DNA of 64,000 nucleotides from Paractinoplanes toevensis. GTDB lineage: Bacteria > Actinomycetota > Actinomycetes > Mycobacteriales > Micromonosporaceae. Shown here piece after piece: positions 24,329 through 32,107 of this stretch (its first letter is position 1; each line of letters starts with the position of its first letter). The notes beneath the pieces are model-generated. The model saw only the letters and a program-made list of their open reading frames with translations, was not told where the DNA came from and searched no databases. The stretch spans positions 151,540 to 215,539 of the forward strand of contig NZ_BOQN01000050.1 in the NCBI RefSeq assembly GCF_018332695.1. The letters are read 5' to 3'. A program made the translations under genes and the position numbers.

Positions 24329-26620
24329 GTGCGAAACCGGACAGCAGTCGTTCTGTGGGCCGGTGTGGCCGCTGCGATCCTGCTCCTCCCGTTCGCGTTC
24401 ACGGTGTCCACGCTCGGCGGGCTGGCCACGCTCATGCTGGGCAGCGCGACCCTGGTCATGGCCGCGATCGCCGCCGGGATCCGACTGCACCGGCCCCGGT
24501 TCACCCGCGCCTGGTGGCTGATCTTCACCTCGGTCGGGCTGGCCCTGGCCGGCAACGTCATCGCGGCGACGGTGCTGTCCACGACGGTCGGGAAGGACCC
24601 GGCCGCGATCAACATCATCTACGGGATCACGTATCCGATCCTCTGCGTCGGTGTGGCGCTGCTGCCCAACCACGGCCGGCCGGGTGCCCTGCGGGCCGGC
24701 ATGCTGGACTGCGCGATCATCACGTCGTGCGTCGCGGTGATCTGGTGGATGGCGTTCGTCGACCCGAGCCTGATCGACACCGGCCAAATCCACACCCACG
24801 CGTACCTGCTGGTCGAACCGTTCCTCGATCTGATCCTGTTCGGTCTCGGTGTTCGCCTGCTGTTGATCGGCGACGCCGGCTCGGTGTCCTACCGGCTGGT
24901 CGCGGCGTCCTGCGGCGCCCGTCTCGTGGCCGACACCGCCTACCTGACCGTCGGCGCCGGCGCCGGCTACCCGACCCGGGTCAGCATCCTCGGCTGGGTG
25001 GTCTGCAACAGCCTGATCGCGGTCGCCGCCCTGCACCCGTCGATGAAGCGGGCCGTTCCGCTGCCGGCCGGCGAGTACGACCGGGGCCGGCTGGCCTCGA
25101 CGCCGCTCTCGGTCGGCACCGTGGTGGCCACCCCGGTGCTCACCGGCGCCTTCCTGCTCCGCGAAGGCCTGGCCGACACCCTGAACACCCTCGACGTGGC
25201 CGTTCCGGTGACCGCCACCGCGGTCACCTCGGCGCTGGTCGTCGAACGGATGCGGCTGCTCAACCGGATCTCCGCCCGACGGGCCGCCGACCTCGAGGAA
25301 GCCCTCGGTCACGAGGCGGAGCTCCAGCAGGAGGTGCTGTTCCGCGCCTCGCACGACATGCTCACCGGGCTGCCCGACCGGTCGGTGCTGCACGATCGGC
25401 TCACCGAATGTCTGGACGCCGGCGGCGGTGTGTTGCTGCTGCTCGACCTGGACGAGTTCAAGGAGATCAACGACCGGTTCGGCCACGCCGTCGGCGACGA
25501 CCTGCTGGTGGAGGCGGCGACGCGGCTGCGCGACCTGGTCGACGACGGCCTGGTGGCCCGGCTGCACAGCGACGAGTTCGCCGTACTGCTGGAGGGCGTC
25601 GCCCTGACCGACGCCTGGGCCACCACCGAGCGGCTGCTCACCGCGATGCGGCGCCCGTTGCCGGTGCAGGGTCACGAACTGTTCGCGACGGTCAGCATCG
25701 GCCTGCGCGATCTGGGCGACGACGAACCGGCGGACGTCATCCGGGACGCCTATCTCGCCCTGCACGCGGCCAAGGAGGCCGGGCGCAACCAGATGATCCT
25801 GTTCGACGAGGAGCTGCGGGCGAAACGGCTGGCCGCCGCGCGGACCGTGCACCGGCTGCGGGAGGCGATCACCCGGGATGAGTTCCTGGTGTACTTCCAG
25901 CCCCTGGTGCGGCTGGCCGACGAACGGATCATCGGCGTGGAGGCGCTGATCCGGTGGCAGCCGGCCGGGGAGTCGATGGTGCCGCCGGACCGGTTCATCG
26001 GCATCGCCGAGGACAGCGGGCTGATCGTCCCGATCGGCGCCTGGGTGCTGCGCGAATCGTGCCGGGTGGTGTCCGGCTGGCACCGCCGGCACGGCACCGT
26101 GGTCTCGGTGAACGTGTCGCCCCGGCAACTGCGCGAACCGGACTTCGGGCTGCTGGTGCTGGACGTGCTGCGCACCTCCGGGCTGCCGCCTGAGGCCCTG
26201 ATCCTGGAGATCACCGAGGGCGTGCTGGTCAATTCGGGCAAGGTCACCGAGCAGGCGATCAGCCACCTGGGCATGCTGCGCTCGCACGGCATCAAGGTGG
26301 CGATCGACGACTTCGGCACCGGTTACTCGTCGCTGGCCTACCTGCGCGACCTCCCGATCGACAACCTCAAGATCGACCGCTCGTTCATGCCCACCCCCGG
26401 CTCCCCCGACCCGGCCGCGCAGACCCTGATCAAGACGATCATCGACCTGGCCGCCGGGCTGCACCTGGGCACCATCGCCGAGGGCGTGGAGACCGCCGAG
26501 CAGGTGGTCCTGCTCCGCGACCTGGGGTGCGACCGGGCTCAGGGCTTCTTCTACTCCCGCCCGGTCCCCGAGGCCGACGCGGCCCGCCTGATCCAGGACT
26601 CGACGACCGCGATCCGCTGA
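24329..26620 (+). CDS. membrane GGDEF-EAL protein with degenerate GGDEF
   Basis: A 763-residue c-di-GMP signalling protein. The first 290 residues form about nine transmembrane helices, a MASE-like sensory block. A GGDEF domain follows (about 330-495), but its active loop reads HSDEF (413-417) instead of GGDEF, so cyclase activity is unlikely; the domain may bind GTP and regulate. The EAL domain (about 510-755) keeps E538-A-L, the NVSPRQL, EITEG and DDFGTGYSSL motifs and AEGVET, so it should be an active phosphodiesterase. GTG 24329 is chosen; an in-frame ATG at 24272 would add 19 residues. Alone in its transcription unit. Confidence 0.93.
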   Translation: MRNRTAVVLWAGVAAAILLLPFAFTVSTLGGLATLMLGSATLVMAAIAAGIRLHRPRFTRAWWLIFTSVGLALAGNVIAATVLSTTVGKDPAAINIIYGITYPILCVGVALLPNHGRPGALRAGMLDCAIITSCVAVIWWMAFVDPSLIDTGQIHTHAYLLVEPFLDLILFGLGVRLLLIGDAGSVSYRLVAASCGARLVADTAYLTVGAGAGYPTRVSILGWVVCNSLIAVAALHPSMKRAVPLPAGEYDRGRLASTPLSVGTVVATPVLTGAFLLREGLADTLNTLDVAVPVTATAVTSALVVERMRLLNRISARRAADLEEALGHEAELQQEVLFRASHDMLTGLPDRSVLHDRLTECLDAGGGVLLLLDLDEFKEINDRFGHAVGDDLLVEAATRLRDLVDDGLVARLHSDEFAVLLEGVALTDAWATTERLLTAMRRPLPVQGHELFATVSIGLRDLGDDEPADVIRDAYLALHAAKEAGRNQMILFDEELRAKRLAAARTVHRLREAITRDEFLVYFQPLVRLADERIIGVEALIRWQPAGESMVPPDRFIGIAEDSGLIVPIGAWVLRESCRVVSGWHRRHGTVVSVNVSPRQLREPDFGLLVLDVLRTSGLPPEALILEITEGVLVNSGKVTEQAISHLGMLRSHGIKVAIDDFGTGYSSLAYLRDLPIDNLKIDRSFMPTPGSPDPAAQTLIKTIIDLAAGLHLGTIAEGVETAEQVVLLRDLGCDRAQGFFYSRPVPEADAARLIQDSTTAIR

Positions 26621-26651
26621 GGCGGCACAGCCTCCGCCGGCTGCCGGAGAA

Positions 26652-27869
26652 TCATCGACCGCGCGAGACGCGGGCGAGCGCTACGGCGGCGACGGCGCAG
26701 GTGGCGGCGACGGCCAGGAACGGCCGTGCGTAGCCGCCGGTCGCGGTGTGCAGGGCGGCAACGGCCAGCGGGGCGGCCGCCTTCGCGATGGTCATCGGGA
26801 CGACCATGACGCCGGCGATGGTGGCGTAGCGGCGGACGTCGTAGCGTTCCGCCAGCAGCATCGGCTTGGCGATGCTGCCGACGCCGAAGCCCAGCCCGAA
26901 GCCGATCACGGCGGCCACGGCGGGGATCGCCTCGTGCCCCACCGCGGCGAGCGTGGCCACGGCCACGCCTTGCAGGGCGAAGATGCAGGCCACCACGGTG
27001 GCGGTGCGGAAGCGTCGTTGCAGCCCGGTCGTGACCAGCCGGCCGGTGACGGACAGGATCCCGAACAGGCCCGCCACGGTCGCGGCGAATCCGGGCGGGT
27101 GGCCCCAGCTGATCAGCGCCGCGACCAGATGCACGGCGACGGCGGCGACAGCGGCGGTGTGGGCGGTGAAGCTGAGCGTGAGGAGCCAGAACCCGCGGTC
27201 GGCGAGGACCGCTCTCAGGCGTACGGGAAGGATGTGTTCTTGGGATTTGGCCTCTTCGGCGTGCGGGCGTGGGCTTGGGCGCAGGACGGTCGCGTGCAGC
27301 GGGACGGTGAGCAGCGCGTTGATGATCGCCAGGACGATCAGGGTGGTGCGCCAGTCGTAGCGGTCGACGAGCCAGCCGGTGAGCGGCAGGAAGATGGAGC
27401 TGGCGAAACCGGCGACGACCGTCAGTGCCAGCAGGGCCGACGATCGCTGTTTCGGGGTGTGCCAGGCGATGATGACGGCGAAGGCCGCCTCGTAGAGGCA
27501 GGCGGCCGAGGCGATGCCGATGCCGATCTGCACCGCGTAGAGCTGCCCGAGGCTGTGCACCTGGGACCAGGCGACCAGCAGCAGTGCGCCGGTGGCGGAT
27601 CCGGTGGTCATCAGGGCCCGGCCGCCGTGCCGGTCGAGCCATCGGCCGACGGGCACGGCGAGGGCGGCGGAGGCGAGCACCGAGGCGGTGAAGCTGCCGG
27701 TGACCGCGGTGGTGGAGGTGTTCAGGTCCCGGGCGAGGGGGATGAGGAAGACCGCGAACGCGTAGTACAGGGTGCCGTAGCCGACGGTCTGGGTGACCGC
27801 GAGGGCGGCGACGATCGCCTTGGCGCTGCCGACGGTCTGGTCGGCAGCCACCGCGCGATCGGTCGCCAT
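26652..27869 (-). CDS. MFS transporter of the arsenic island
   Basis: A 405-residue, 12-helix major facilitator protein. Loop motif A is seen as GRWLDRHGGRALM between helices 2 and 3, with a long central loop (LRPSPRPHAEEAKSQE). It is the last gene of the six-gene leftward arsenic operon, beginning 2 bp after the monooxygenase stop. The island has no ArsB or Acr3 pump, so this MFS protein is the best candidate exporter of an arsenical, either an oxidised or an acetylated organoarsenical. That substrate is inferred from context only. Confidence 0.88.
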   Translation of the reverse strand: MATDRAVAADQTVGSAKAIVAALAVTQTVGYGTLYYAFAVFLIPLARDLNTSTTAVTGSFTASVLASAALAVPVGRWLDRHGGRALMTTGSATGALLLVAWSQVHSLGQLYAVQIGIGIASAACLYEAAFAVIIAWHTPKQRSSALLALTVVAGFASSIFLPLTGWLVDRYDWRTTLIVLAIINALLTVPLHATVLRPSPRPHAEEAKSQEHILPVRLRAVLADRGFWLLTLSFTAHTAAVAAVAVHLVAALISWGHPPGFAATVAGLFGILSVTGRLVTTGLQRRFRTATVVACIFALQGVAVATLAAVGHEAIPAVAAVIGFGLGFGVGSIAKPMLLAERYDVRRYATIAGVMVVPMTIAKAAAPLAVAALHTATGGYARPFLAVAATCAVAAVALARVSRGR

Positions 27870-27871
27870 GG

Positions 27872-29284
27872 TCAGCTGCAGCAACTGCCGCCCTGCTGGC
27901 CGGATTGGGATGGCGCGGTGATCACCGTCAGCGGGGTGCGCAGCAGGCCTCCCTCGATGCCGGTCGCCAGGCCCAGGCCGACCACGATCGGTTCGGCGAC
28001 GGCGGCCGGACTGCCGCAGCAGCCGCCGGTGGTCTCGGCGGTGATGCTGTCGGCGTCCGGCGGCACGTTGCTGGAGCAGACTCCGGTCTCGGGCAGGTCG
28101 AGCTGGACGTCGCGGGCCGCCTGCCAGTCGCCGGCGAGGGCGGCGACGACCGAGCGGGCCTGCTCGGATCCGGTGGCCATCAGGAAGGTCGGAGCGCGGC
28201 CGTAGGACTTGGCGCCGATGGCGTAGTAGCCGATCTCGGGGTGGGTGAGTTCGTCGACGCCGTGCGGCGGGACGGTGCCGCAGGAGTGCTCGTTCGGGTC
28301 GATCAGCGGCGCGAGGGCTCGGGTCGATCCCATGATCGGGTCGAGGTCGAGGCGCAGCTCGGAGACGATCGTGTGGTCGGGCCGGAAGCCGGTGGCCGAC
28401 ACGATCCGGTCCACCGTGACCGTCCGGGTGCCGTCGGAGACTCGGGCGCCGTCGGGGCCGGGCGTGACCGCCTGCACGCTGAAGCCGGTGAGCAGGGTGA
28501 TCGCGCCGGACTCGACGTGTTCGCGCAGCCGGGTGCCGATCGCTCCGCGGGCGGGCAGGGCGTCGGCGGACTCGCCGCCGTAGGTGCGTGCGGGTGAATC
28601 GGCCCGGATGGCCCAGGTGACGGTGGCGCCGGGCAGCTCGGTGAGGTTCAACAGGGTGTTGGCGGCGGAGTGGCCGGCGCCGACCACGAGGACCCGCTGC
28701 CCTTCGAACCGGTCACGGTCGCGGCCCAGGACGTCGGGCAGGGCGCTTTCCACGTATGCCCGGGCGGCCGTCTCGCCGTGGGCGGGGATGCCCGCGGCGC
28801 CGAGCACGTTGGGAGTGTCCCAGGTGCCGGAGGCGTCGATCACCGCGCGGGCGAGCACGTCCTCGCCGCTGTCGAGGCGGATCAGGTACGGCGCTTCGGC
28901 GCGGCCGGCGCTGCGGAGGCGATCGAGGCCGAGCCGGGTGACGGCGGCGACCCGTGCTCCGTAGCGGACGTGAGGTTTGAGGGCGGGCAGGTCGGCCAGC
29001 GGCTGGAGGTAGTCGGCGGCGAGTTCGGCGCCGGTCGGCAGCTTGTCATCCTGCGGGCGCACCCAGCCGGCGGCGGTCAGCAGGCGGGCGGCGGCGGGAT
29101 CGATGTTGTACCGCCACGGGGAGAACAGCCGGATGTGGCCCCACCGACGCACGGCCGCGGCCGGATGGTCCCCGGCCTCCAGGACGGTGAAGGCGATGCC
29201 ACGCTCGGCGAGGTGGGCGGCGGCGGCCAGGCCTACGGGGCCGGCGCCGATCACGGCGACGGGCAGCTCGTCGTGCTGCGTCAT
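27872..29284 (-). CDS. FAD-dependent monooxygenase-like protein (ArsO-like) with CC tail
   Basis: A 470-residue flavoprotein with two nucleotide-binding motifs: GAGPVGLAAAAHLAERG (about 13-29) for FAD and VVGAGHSAANTLLNL (about 205-219) for NADPH. SATGFRPD is the usual third motif. It resembles the putative flavin monooxygenases called ArsO in Streptomyces arsenic clusters. Unusually, the C-terminal 60 residues end in cysteine pairs (GVCSSN, GGCCGS, GGSCCS), absent from the catalytic fold and like those of the 75-aa peptide in the same operon. These could bind As(III) and deliver it to the flavin. Start ATG 29284, nine bases after the acetyltransferase stop. Reaction not established. Confidence 0.82.
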   Translation of the reverse strand: MTQHDELPVAVIGAGPVGLAAAAHLAERGIAFTVLEAGDHPAAAVRRWGHIRLFSPWRYNIDPAAARLLTAAGWVRPQDDKLPTGAELAADYLQPLADLPALKPHVRYGARVAAVTRLGLDRLRSAGRAEAPYLIRLDSGEDVLARAVIDASGTWDTPNVLGAAGIPAHGETAARAYVESALPDVLGRDRDRFEGQRVLVVGAGHSAANTLLNLTELPGATVTWAIRADSPARTYGGESADALPARGAIGTRLREHVESGAITLLTGFSVQAVTPGPDGARVSDGTRTVTVDRIVSATGFRPDHTIVSELRLDLDPIMGSTRALAPLIDPNEHSCGTVPPHGVDELTHPEIGYYAIGAKSYGRAPTFLMATGSEQARSVVAALAGDWQAARDVQLDLPETGVCSSNVPPDADSITAETTGGCCGSPAAVAEPIVVGLGLATGIEGGLLRTPLTVITAPSQSGQQGGSCCS

Positions 29285-29293
29285 GTGGGGCTC

Positions 29294-29800
29294 CTAAGTG
29301 ATTTTCGGGCTGCGGCGTTCGATGAGGACGACGTCGCGCCAGCGGTTGCCTTGGGTCAGGTGCCGGCCGACCCGTTCGCGGACGCCGACGGCGCGGAATC
29401 CGGCGGCGCGGTGCAGGGCGAGGCTGGCGGTGTTCTCCGGGAAGATCCCGGATTGGATGGTCCAGATGCCGGCCGCCTCGGTAGCGGCGATCAGCGCGTC
29501 GAGCAGGGCCCGGCCGACGCCGCGGCGGCGAGCGGCGGGGTCGACGTAGACGGAGTGCTCGACCACGCCGGCGTAGACGGCACGGGCGGACACCGCGGAG
29601 ATCGCCACCCAGCCCAGGACGGTGCCGTCGTCGTCGACGGCGACGAACCGGTGATCGGGCAGTTTTCCGGCGTCGAACGCCGCCCAGTCGGGTGCGGTGT
29701 GTTCGAAGCTGGCCTGGCCGCCGTCCATTCCGGCCTGGTAGATCGCCAGGACCGCCTCGGCGTCGGTGGCCTGCATCGGTCGGACGGCGACGGTGCTCAT
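29294..29800 (-). CDS. arsN1: ArsN1-like GNAT acetyltransferase
   Basis: A 168-residue GNAT enzyme closely like phosphinothricin/arsinothricin N-acetyltransferases. It has GGQASFEHTAPDW near the substrate pocket, HSVYVDPAARRRGVGRALLD (motif A) and WTIQSGIFPENTASLALHRA with GFRAVGVRERVG. These enzymes acetylate the amino group of the toxic amino acids phosphinothricin and arsinothricin. Sitting between ArsR and the monooxygenase, with a four-base overlap with arsR (29797-29800), it is most likely an arsinothricin-resistance enzyme. Specificity between the two substrates cannot be read from the sequence. Confidence 0.83.
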   Translation of the reverse strand: MSTVAVRPMQATDAEAVLAIYQAGMDGGQASFEHTAPDWAAFDAGKLPDHRFVAVDDDGTVLGWVAISAVSARAVYAGVVEHSVYVDPAARRRGVGRALLDALIAATEAAGIWTIQSGIFPENTASLALHRAAGFRAVGVRERVGRHLTQGNRWRDVVLIERRSPKIT

Positions 29801-30126
29801 CCGCAGCTCACGGTCATGCCGGGTGCGGGCCGGCCCATCACGACGTCGGCCGCCGACGGGAAACACTCGATGCAGCGGGTGTTGATGCGGTAGTGCCGGG
29901 CATTGCCGACCGGCTCGACCAACACGAACCGCACCTCGGTGAGGATCTTGAGGTGCTGCGAGACGGTCGACTGGGCCAGTCCGGCGACGGCCACAATCTC
30001 GCCGACGCTCATCGGCCGGGCTTGCCGGGCCAGGTACTCCACGATCTGTACCCGGCTCGGATCCGCGAGGGCCCGGAACCAGGACGCGTACTCCTCCGCG
30101 GTACCGCGGTCGAGCAACTCGCTCAT
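29797..30126 (-). CDS. arsR: ArsR/SmtB family metalloregulator
   Basis: A 109-residue winged-helix repressor. DNA recognition helix: AGLAQSTVSQHLKILTEVRF. The classic alpha-3 CxC motif is missing. Instead C85 and C88 (RINTRCIECFP) near the end of the dimer helix and C108 at the C terminus provide a likely three-cysteine As(III) site, one of several independently evolved ArsR site types. Translationally coupled to the acetyltransferase by ATGA. As an internal gene of the operon it may add a second level of control. Confidence 0.9.
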   Translation of the reverse strand: MSELLDRGTAEEYASWFRALADPSRVQIVEYLARQARPMSVGEIVAVAGLAQSTVSQHLKILTEVRFVLVEPVGNARHYRINTRCIECFPSAADVVMGRPAPGMTVSCG

Positions 30127-30141
30127 CTCTCACCCTCATCG

Positions 30142-31359
30142 TCAATCGCCGATCAACGATGAAAGCTTACCCGCCGCCAGCCAGACGGTCGCGACGACGA
30201 GCTGCGTAACGGTCGTGAACGCGCCGGTCTGGACGCGGTCCGGGGCGTCGGCCGGGCTGTGATAGCCGGCCATGCCGGCGCCGATGCCGATCGACGCGAA
30301 CCCGGCGGCGGCGTAGCGGCGGTTGTCCGAGGCGACCGGGCCCGCCTTCAGCGGCACGCCGGTGTGCCGTCCCGCTTGATCGAGCGCGGCGAGCAGGGCG
30401 TGTGCCGGGCCGCCGGCCTCGACGGAGACGGCGTCGTGCAGGACGCCGACGCCGTCGACGTTGATGACCTGCGGCGTGACGCCGCCGGTGCGGAGTTGGC
30501 GGGCGTCGTGGGCGGAGCCGAGCGCACCGACCTCCTCGGCGTCCAGCAGCGTCACCGCGAAGCCGGGTAGCACTGGGGCGAGGATCCGGGCGGCCTCCAG
30601 GACGACGGCAACGCCGGTGGCGTTGTCGGACGCCGACGGCTGGCGCAGGCCGGGCAGGTCACCGACGCCGTCGTAGTGGGCGGTCAACAGGATGCCGGGC
30701 GGCCTCCACCGGGCGTGCACGTTGGCGGCGGGCACGTCGAGTCGCCGGATGGGCACGTTGCCGGCCAGCCACCCTTGGCGGTCCTCCGCGGCTCGTCGGA
30801 GGGCCTCGTGGGTGGCGGGATCGATGGTCAGAACCGGAACCGGGCCGGGGGCTGAGCCCGCGAGCATCGTGTAGTGCCAGCCGTCGTCGTCCGGGGCTCG
30901 GCGGATCAGTAGGCCCAGGGCGCCGTCGCCATGCCCGCACGCCTCGAACAACGACATCTGCTGAGGGACCACGAGCCATCGGCCACTCGGATCGCCGTCG
31001 CCCGCGACGGCCAGGGCGCCTTGCCGGACGAGCGGCTGCTCGGCGGAGGCCATGTGCGGCAGCACCTGCCGGCCGAACCGCAATCCGTGGGCCTCGGTCT
31101 CGTCGTGCCAGCACACCTCGGGCGCCGCGTACGTCTCGGGCACCGAGTGTGCCGTGAAGCCGTCGAACCGTACTTCGGCGCCCAACTCCGCGAGGCGGCG
31201 ACCGAGCCAGGCGCGGGCGGCAGCGCCGCCCGCCGAGCCGGTCCGCCGCCCGGCGAACGACTCACCCGCCAGGGCGGCGACGGTGGCCGTCATCCGCTGG
31301 CCGTCGACTGCGGCCAGTAGTTCTTGCAGGCCGTCGCGCGGAAGCGTGGGCGTTGTCAT
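30142..31359 (-). CDS. M28 family zinc aminopeptidase
   Basis: A 405-residue di-zinc peptidase without signal peptide. All M28 ligands appear in order: H in LLTAHYDGVG, bridging D in SASDNATGVA, catalytic and ligand glutamates in LDAEEVGALGS, D in VINVDGVGV, and H in AGYHSPADAPDRV. An N-terminal protease-associated-like segment spans about 60-200. ATG 31359 overlaps the stop of the CC-repeat peptide gene by four bases, and the next gene arsR starts 15 bp downstream. It is therefore inside the arsenic operon, an unusual member with no known arsenic role. Confidence 0.9.
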   Translation of the reverse strand: MTTPTLPRDGLQELLAAVDGQRMTATVAALAGESFAGRRTGSAGGAAARAWLGRRLAELGAEVRFDGFTAHSVPETYAAPEVCWHDETEAHGLRFGRQVLPHMASAEQPLVRQGALAVAGDGDPSGRWLVVPQQMSLFEACGHGDGALGLLIRRAPDDDGWHYTMLAGSAPGPVPVLTIDPATHEALRRAAEDRQGWLAGNVPIRRLDVPAANVHARWRPPGILLTAHYDGVGDLPGLRQPSASDNATGVAVVLEAARILAPVLPGFAVTLLDAEEVGALGSAHDARQLRTGGVTPQVINVDGVGVLHDAVSVEAGGPAHALLAALDQAGRHTGVPLKAGPVASDNRRYAAAGFASIGIGAGMAGYHSPADAPDRVQTGAFTTVTQLVVATVWLAAGKLSSLIGD

Positions 31360-31583
31360 CCGCAGCAACCCTGACCGGAGGTGACGGCCTCGGACTTGGC
31401 GGCATTGCCGCAGCAGGAACTTGCCGCGGCCGCGTCGGTGGAGGTGCCGCAGCAGGGCGACGACGCGGCCTGCGGGAGTTGCAGCGTGCTGGACGGCGGA
31501 TTGCCGCAACAGCCACCGGTGCCGGCAACGGCGAGGGCGTCGGCCGGGTCGCCGGCGAAGCCGCCCGTCTGCTGACCGTTCAT
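31356..31583 (-). CDS. 75-residue cysteine-pair repeat peptide
   Basis: A 75-residue peptide, first gene of the leftward arsenic operon. It has four CCG cysteine pairs and no other cysteines: GTGGCCGN, SSPCCGTS, ASSCCGN and GQGCCG at the C terminus, spaced by Ala/Ser-rich linkers. ATG 31583 is preceded by AGGAGG five bases upstream, and the stop overlaps the peptidase start. Eight thiols in a flexible peptide suggest a soft-metal or As(III) chelator or chaperone. Similar cysteine pairs at the C terminus of the monooxygenase in the same operon support that. Function is inference; no named family is recognised. Confidence 0.8.
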   Translation of the reverse strand: MNGQQTGGFAGDPADALAVAGTGGCCGNPPSSTLQLPQAASSPCCGTSTDAAAASSCCGNAAKSEAVTSGQGCCG

Positions 31584-31620
31584 GGTTCCTCCTCGATGCA
31601 GGCCGGGAAAGCGAAACGGT

Positions 31621-31636
31621 TTCGACGAATGTCGAA
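31621..31636. promoter_or_regulatory. ArsR operator 1
   Basis: TTCGAC and GTCGAA flank a 4-bp spacer (GAAT), a perfect inverted repeat of 6 bp arms. It lies between the divergent CC-peptide gene (31583) and arsR (31696) and matches the second site at 31672. Confidence 0.75.
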
Positions 31637-31671
31637 CTCGATCGGTGTCGAAGCCGACAGTTGCACGCGGC

Positions 31672-31686
31672 TTCGACATCTGTCAA
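31672..31686. promoter_or_regulatory. ArsR operator 2 overlapping a -35
   Basis: TTCGACATCTGTCAA repeats the arms and 4-bp spacing of operator 1. Its minus-strand right end reads TTGACA (31686-31681), a consensus -35 for the leftward operon. It also lies 10 bp upstream of the rightward arsR start, so one bound dimer could shut both directions. Confidence 0.7.
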
Positions 31687-31695
31687 CCTCGAAGC

Positions 31696-32058
31696 ATGTC
31701 GAAATCAGGTTCGCCGGTCGCCGTCGCCGACAGGAATGCGGCGGCATGCTGCGCACCGCTGGCGCAGAGCCGGATCCCCAAGGAGGCGGTTAGCGGCCTG
31801 TCGCAGGCTTTCAAAGCGCTGGGTGACCCGATCCGCCTGCAGCTGATGTCGATGATCGCTTCTGCGGATGGTGGGGAGATCTGCGTCTGCGACCTGACAC
31901 CGGCGTTCGAGATCTCCGGGACGACCATCTCCCACCACCTGAAGGTGCTGAAGGAGTCCGGCCTGGTCACCGCGGAACGGCGGGCCAGCTGGGTCTACTA
32001 CCGCGCCCGGCCGGACCTGATGCGCCAACTCTCTGCCCTGCTCGACCCCGACGCCTGA
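31696..32058 (+). CDS. arsR: ArsR arsenite-responsive repressor (CxC type)
   Basis: A 120-residue ArsR. C63-V-C65-D-L in GEICVCDLTPAF is the classic As(III)-binding alpha-3 motif of E. coli-type ArsR, and ISGTTISHHLKVLKESGLVT is the recognition region. An N-terminal extension adds a CC pair (C18, C19). Start ATG 31696. It is the first rightward gene after the bidirectional operator region and most likely represses both halves of the island. It is followed 49 bp later by the ArsR-ArsC fusion. Confidence 0.93.
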   Translation: MSKSGSPVAVADRNAAACCAPLAQSRIPKEAVSGLSQAFKALGDPIRLQLMSMIASADGGEICVCDLTPAFEISGTTISHHLKVLKESGLVTAERRASWVYYRARPDLMRQLSALLDPDA

Positions 32059-32080
32059 GCGACGGCGCGGCTTGACCTCG

Positions 32081-32102
32081 CAATAAAGGTCAGCAATTAT
32101 TG
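32081..32102. promoter_or_regulatory. inverted repeat before the ArsR-ArsC fusion gene
   Basis: CAATAA (32081-32086) and TTATTG (32097-32102) form a perfect inverted repeat around AGGTCAGCAA, just upstream of the ATG at 32108. AT-rich dyads of this kind are ArsR/SmtB operators. A TTGACC (32072-32077) nearby may be a -35. The fusion protein may regulate itself here. Confidence 0.6.
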
Positions 32103-32107
32103 ACTCA

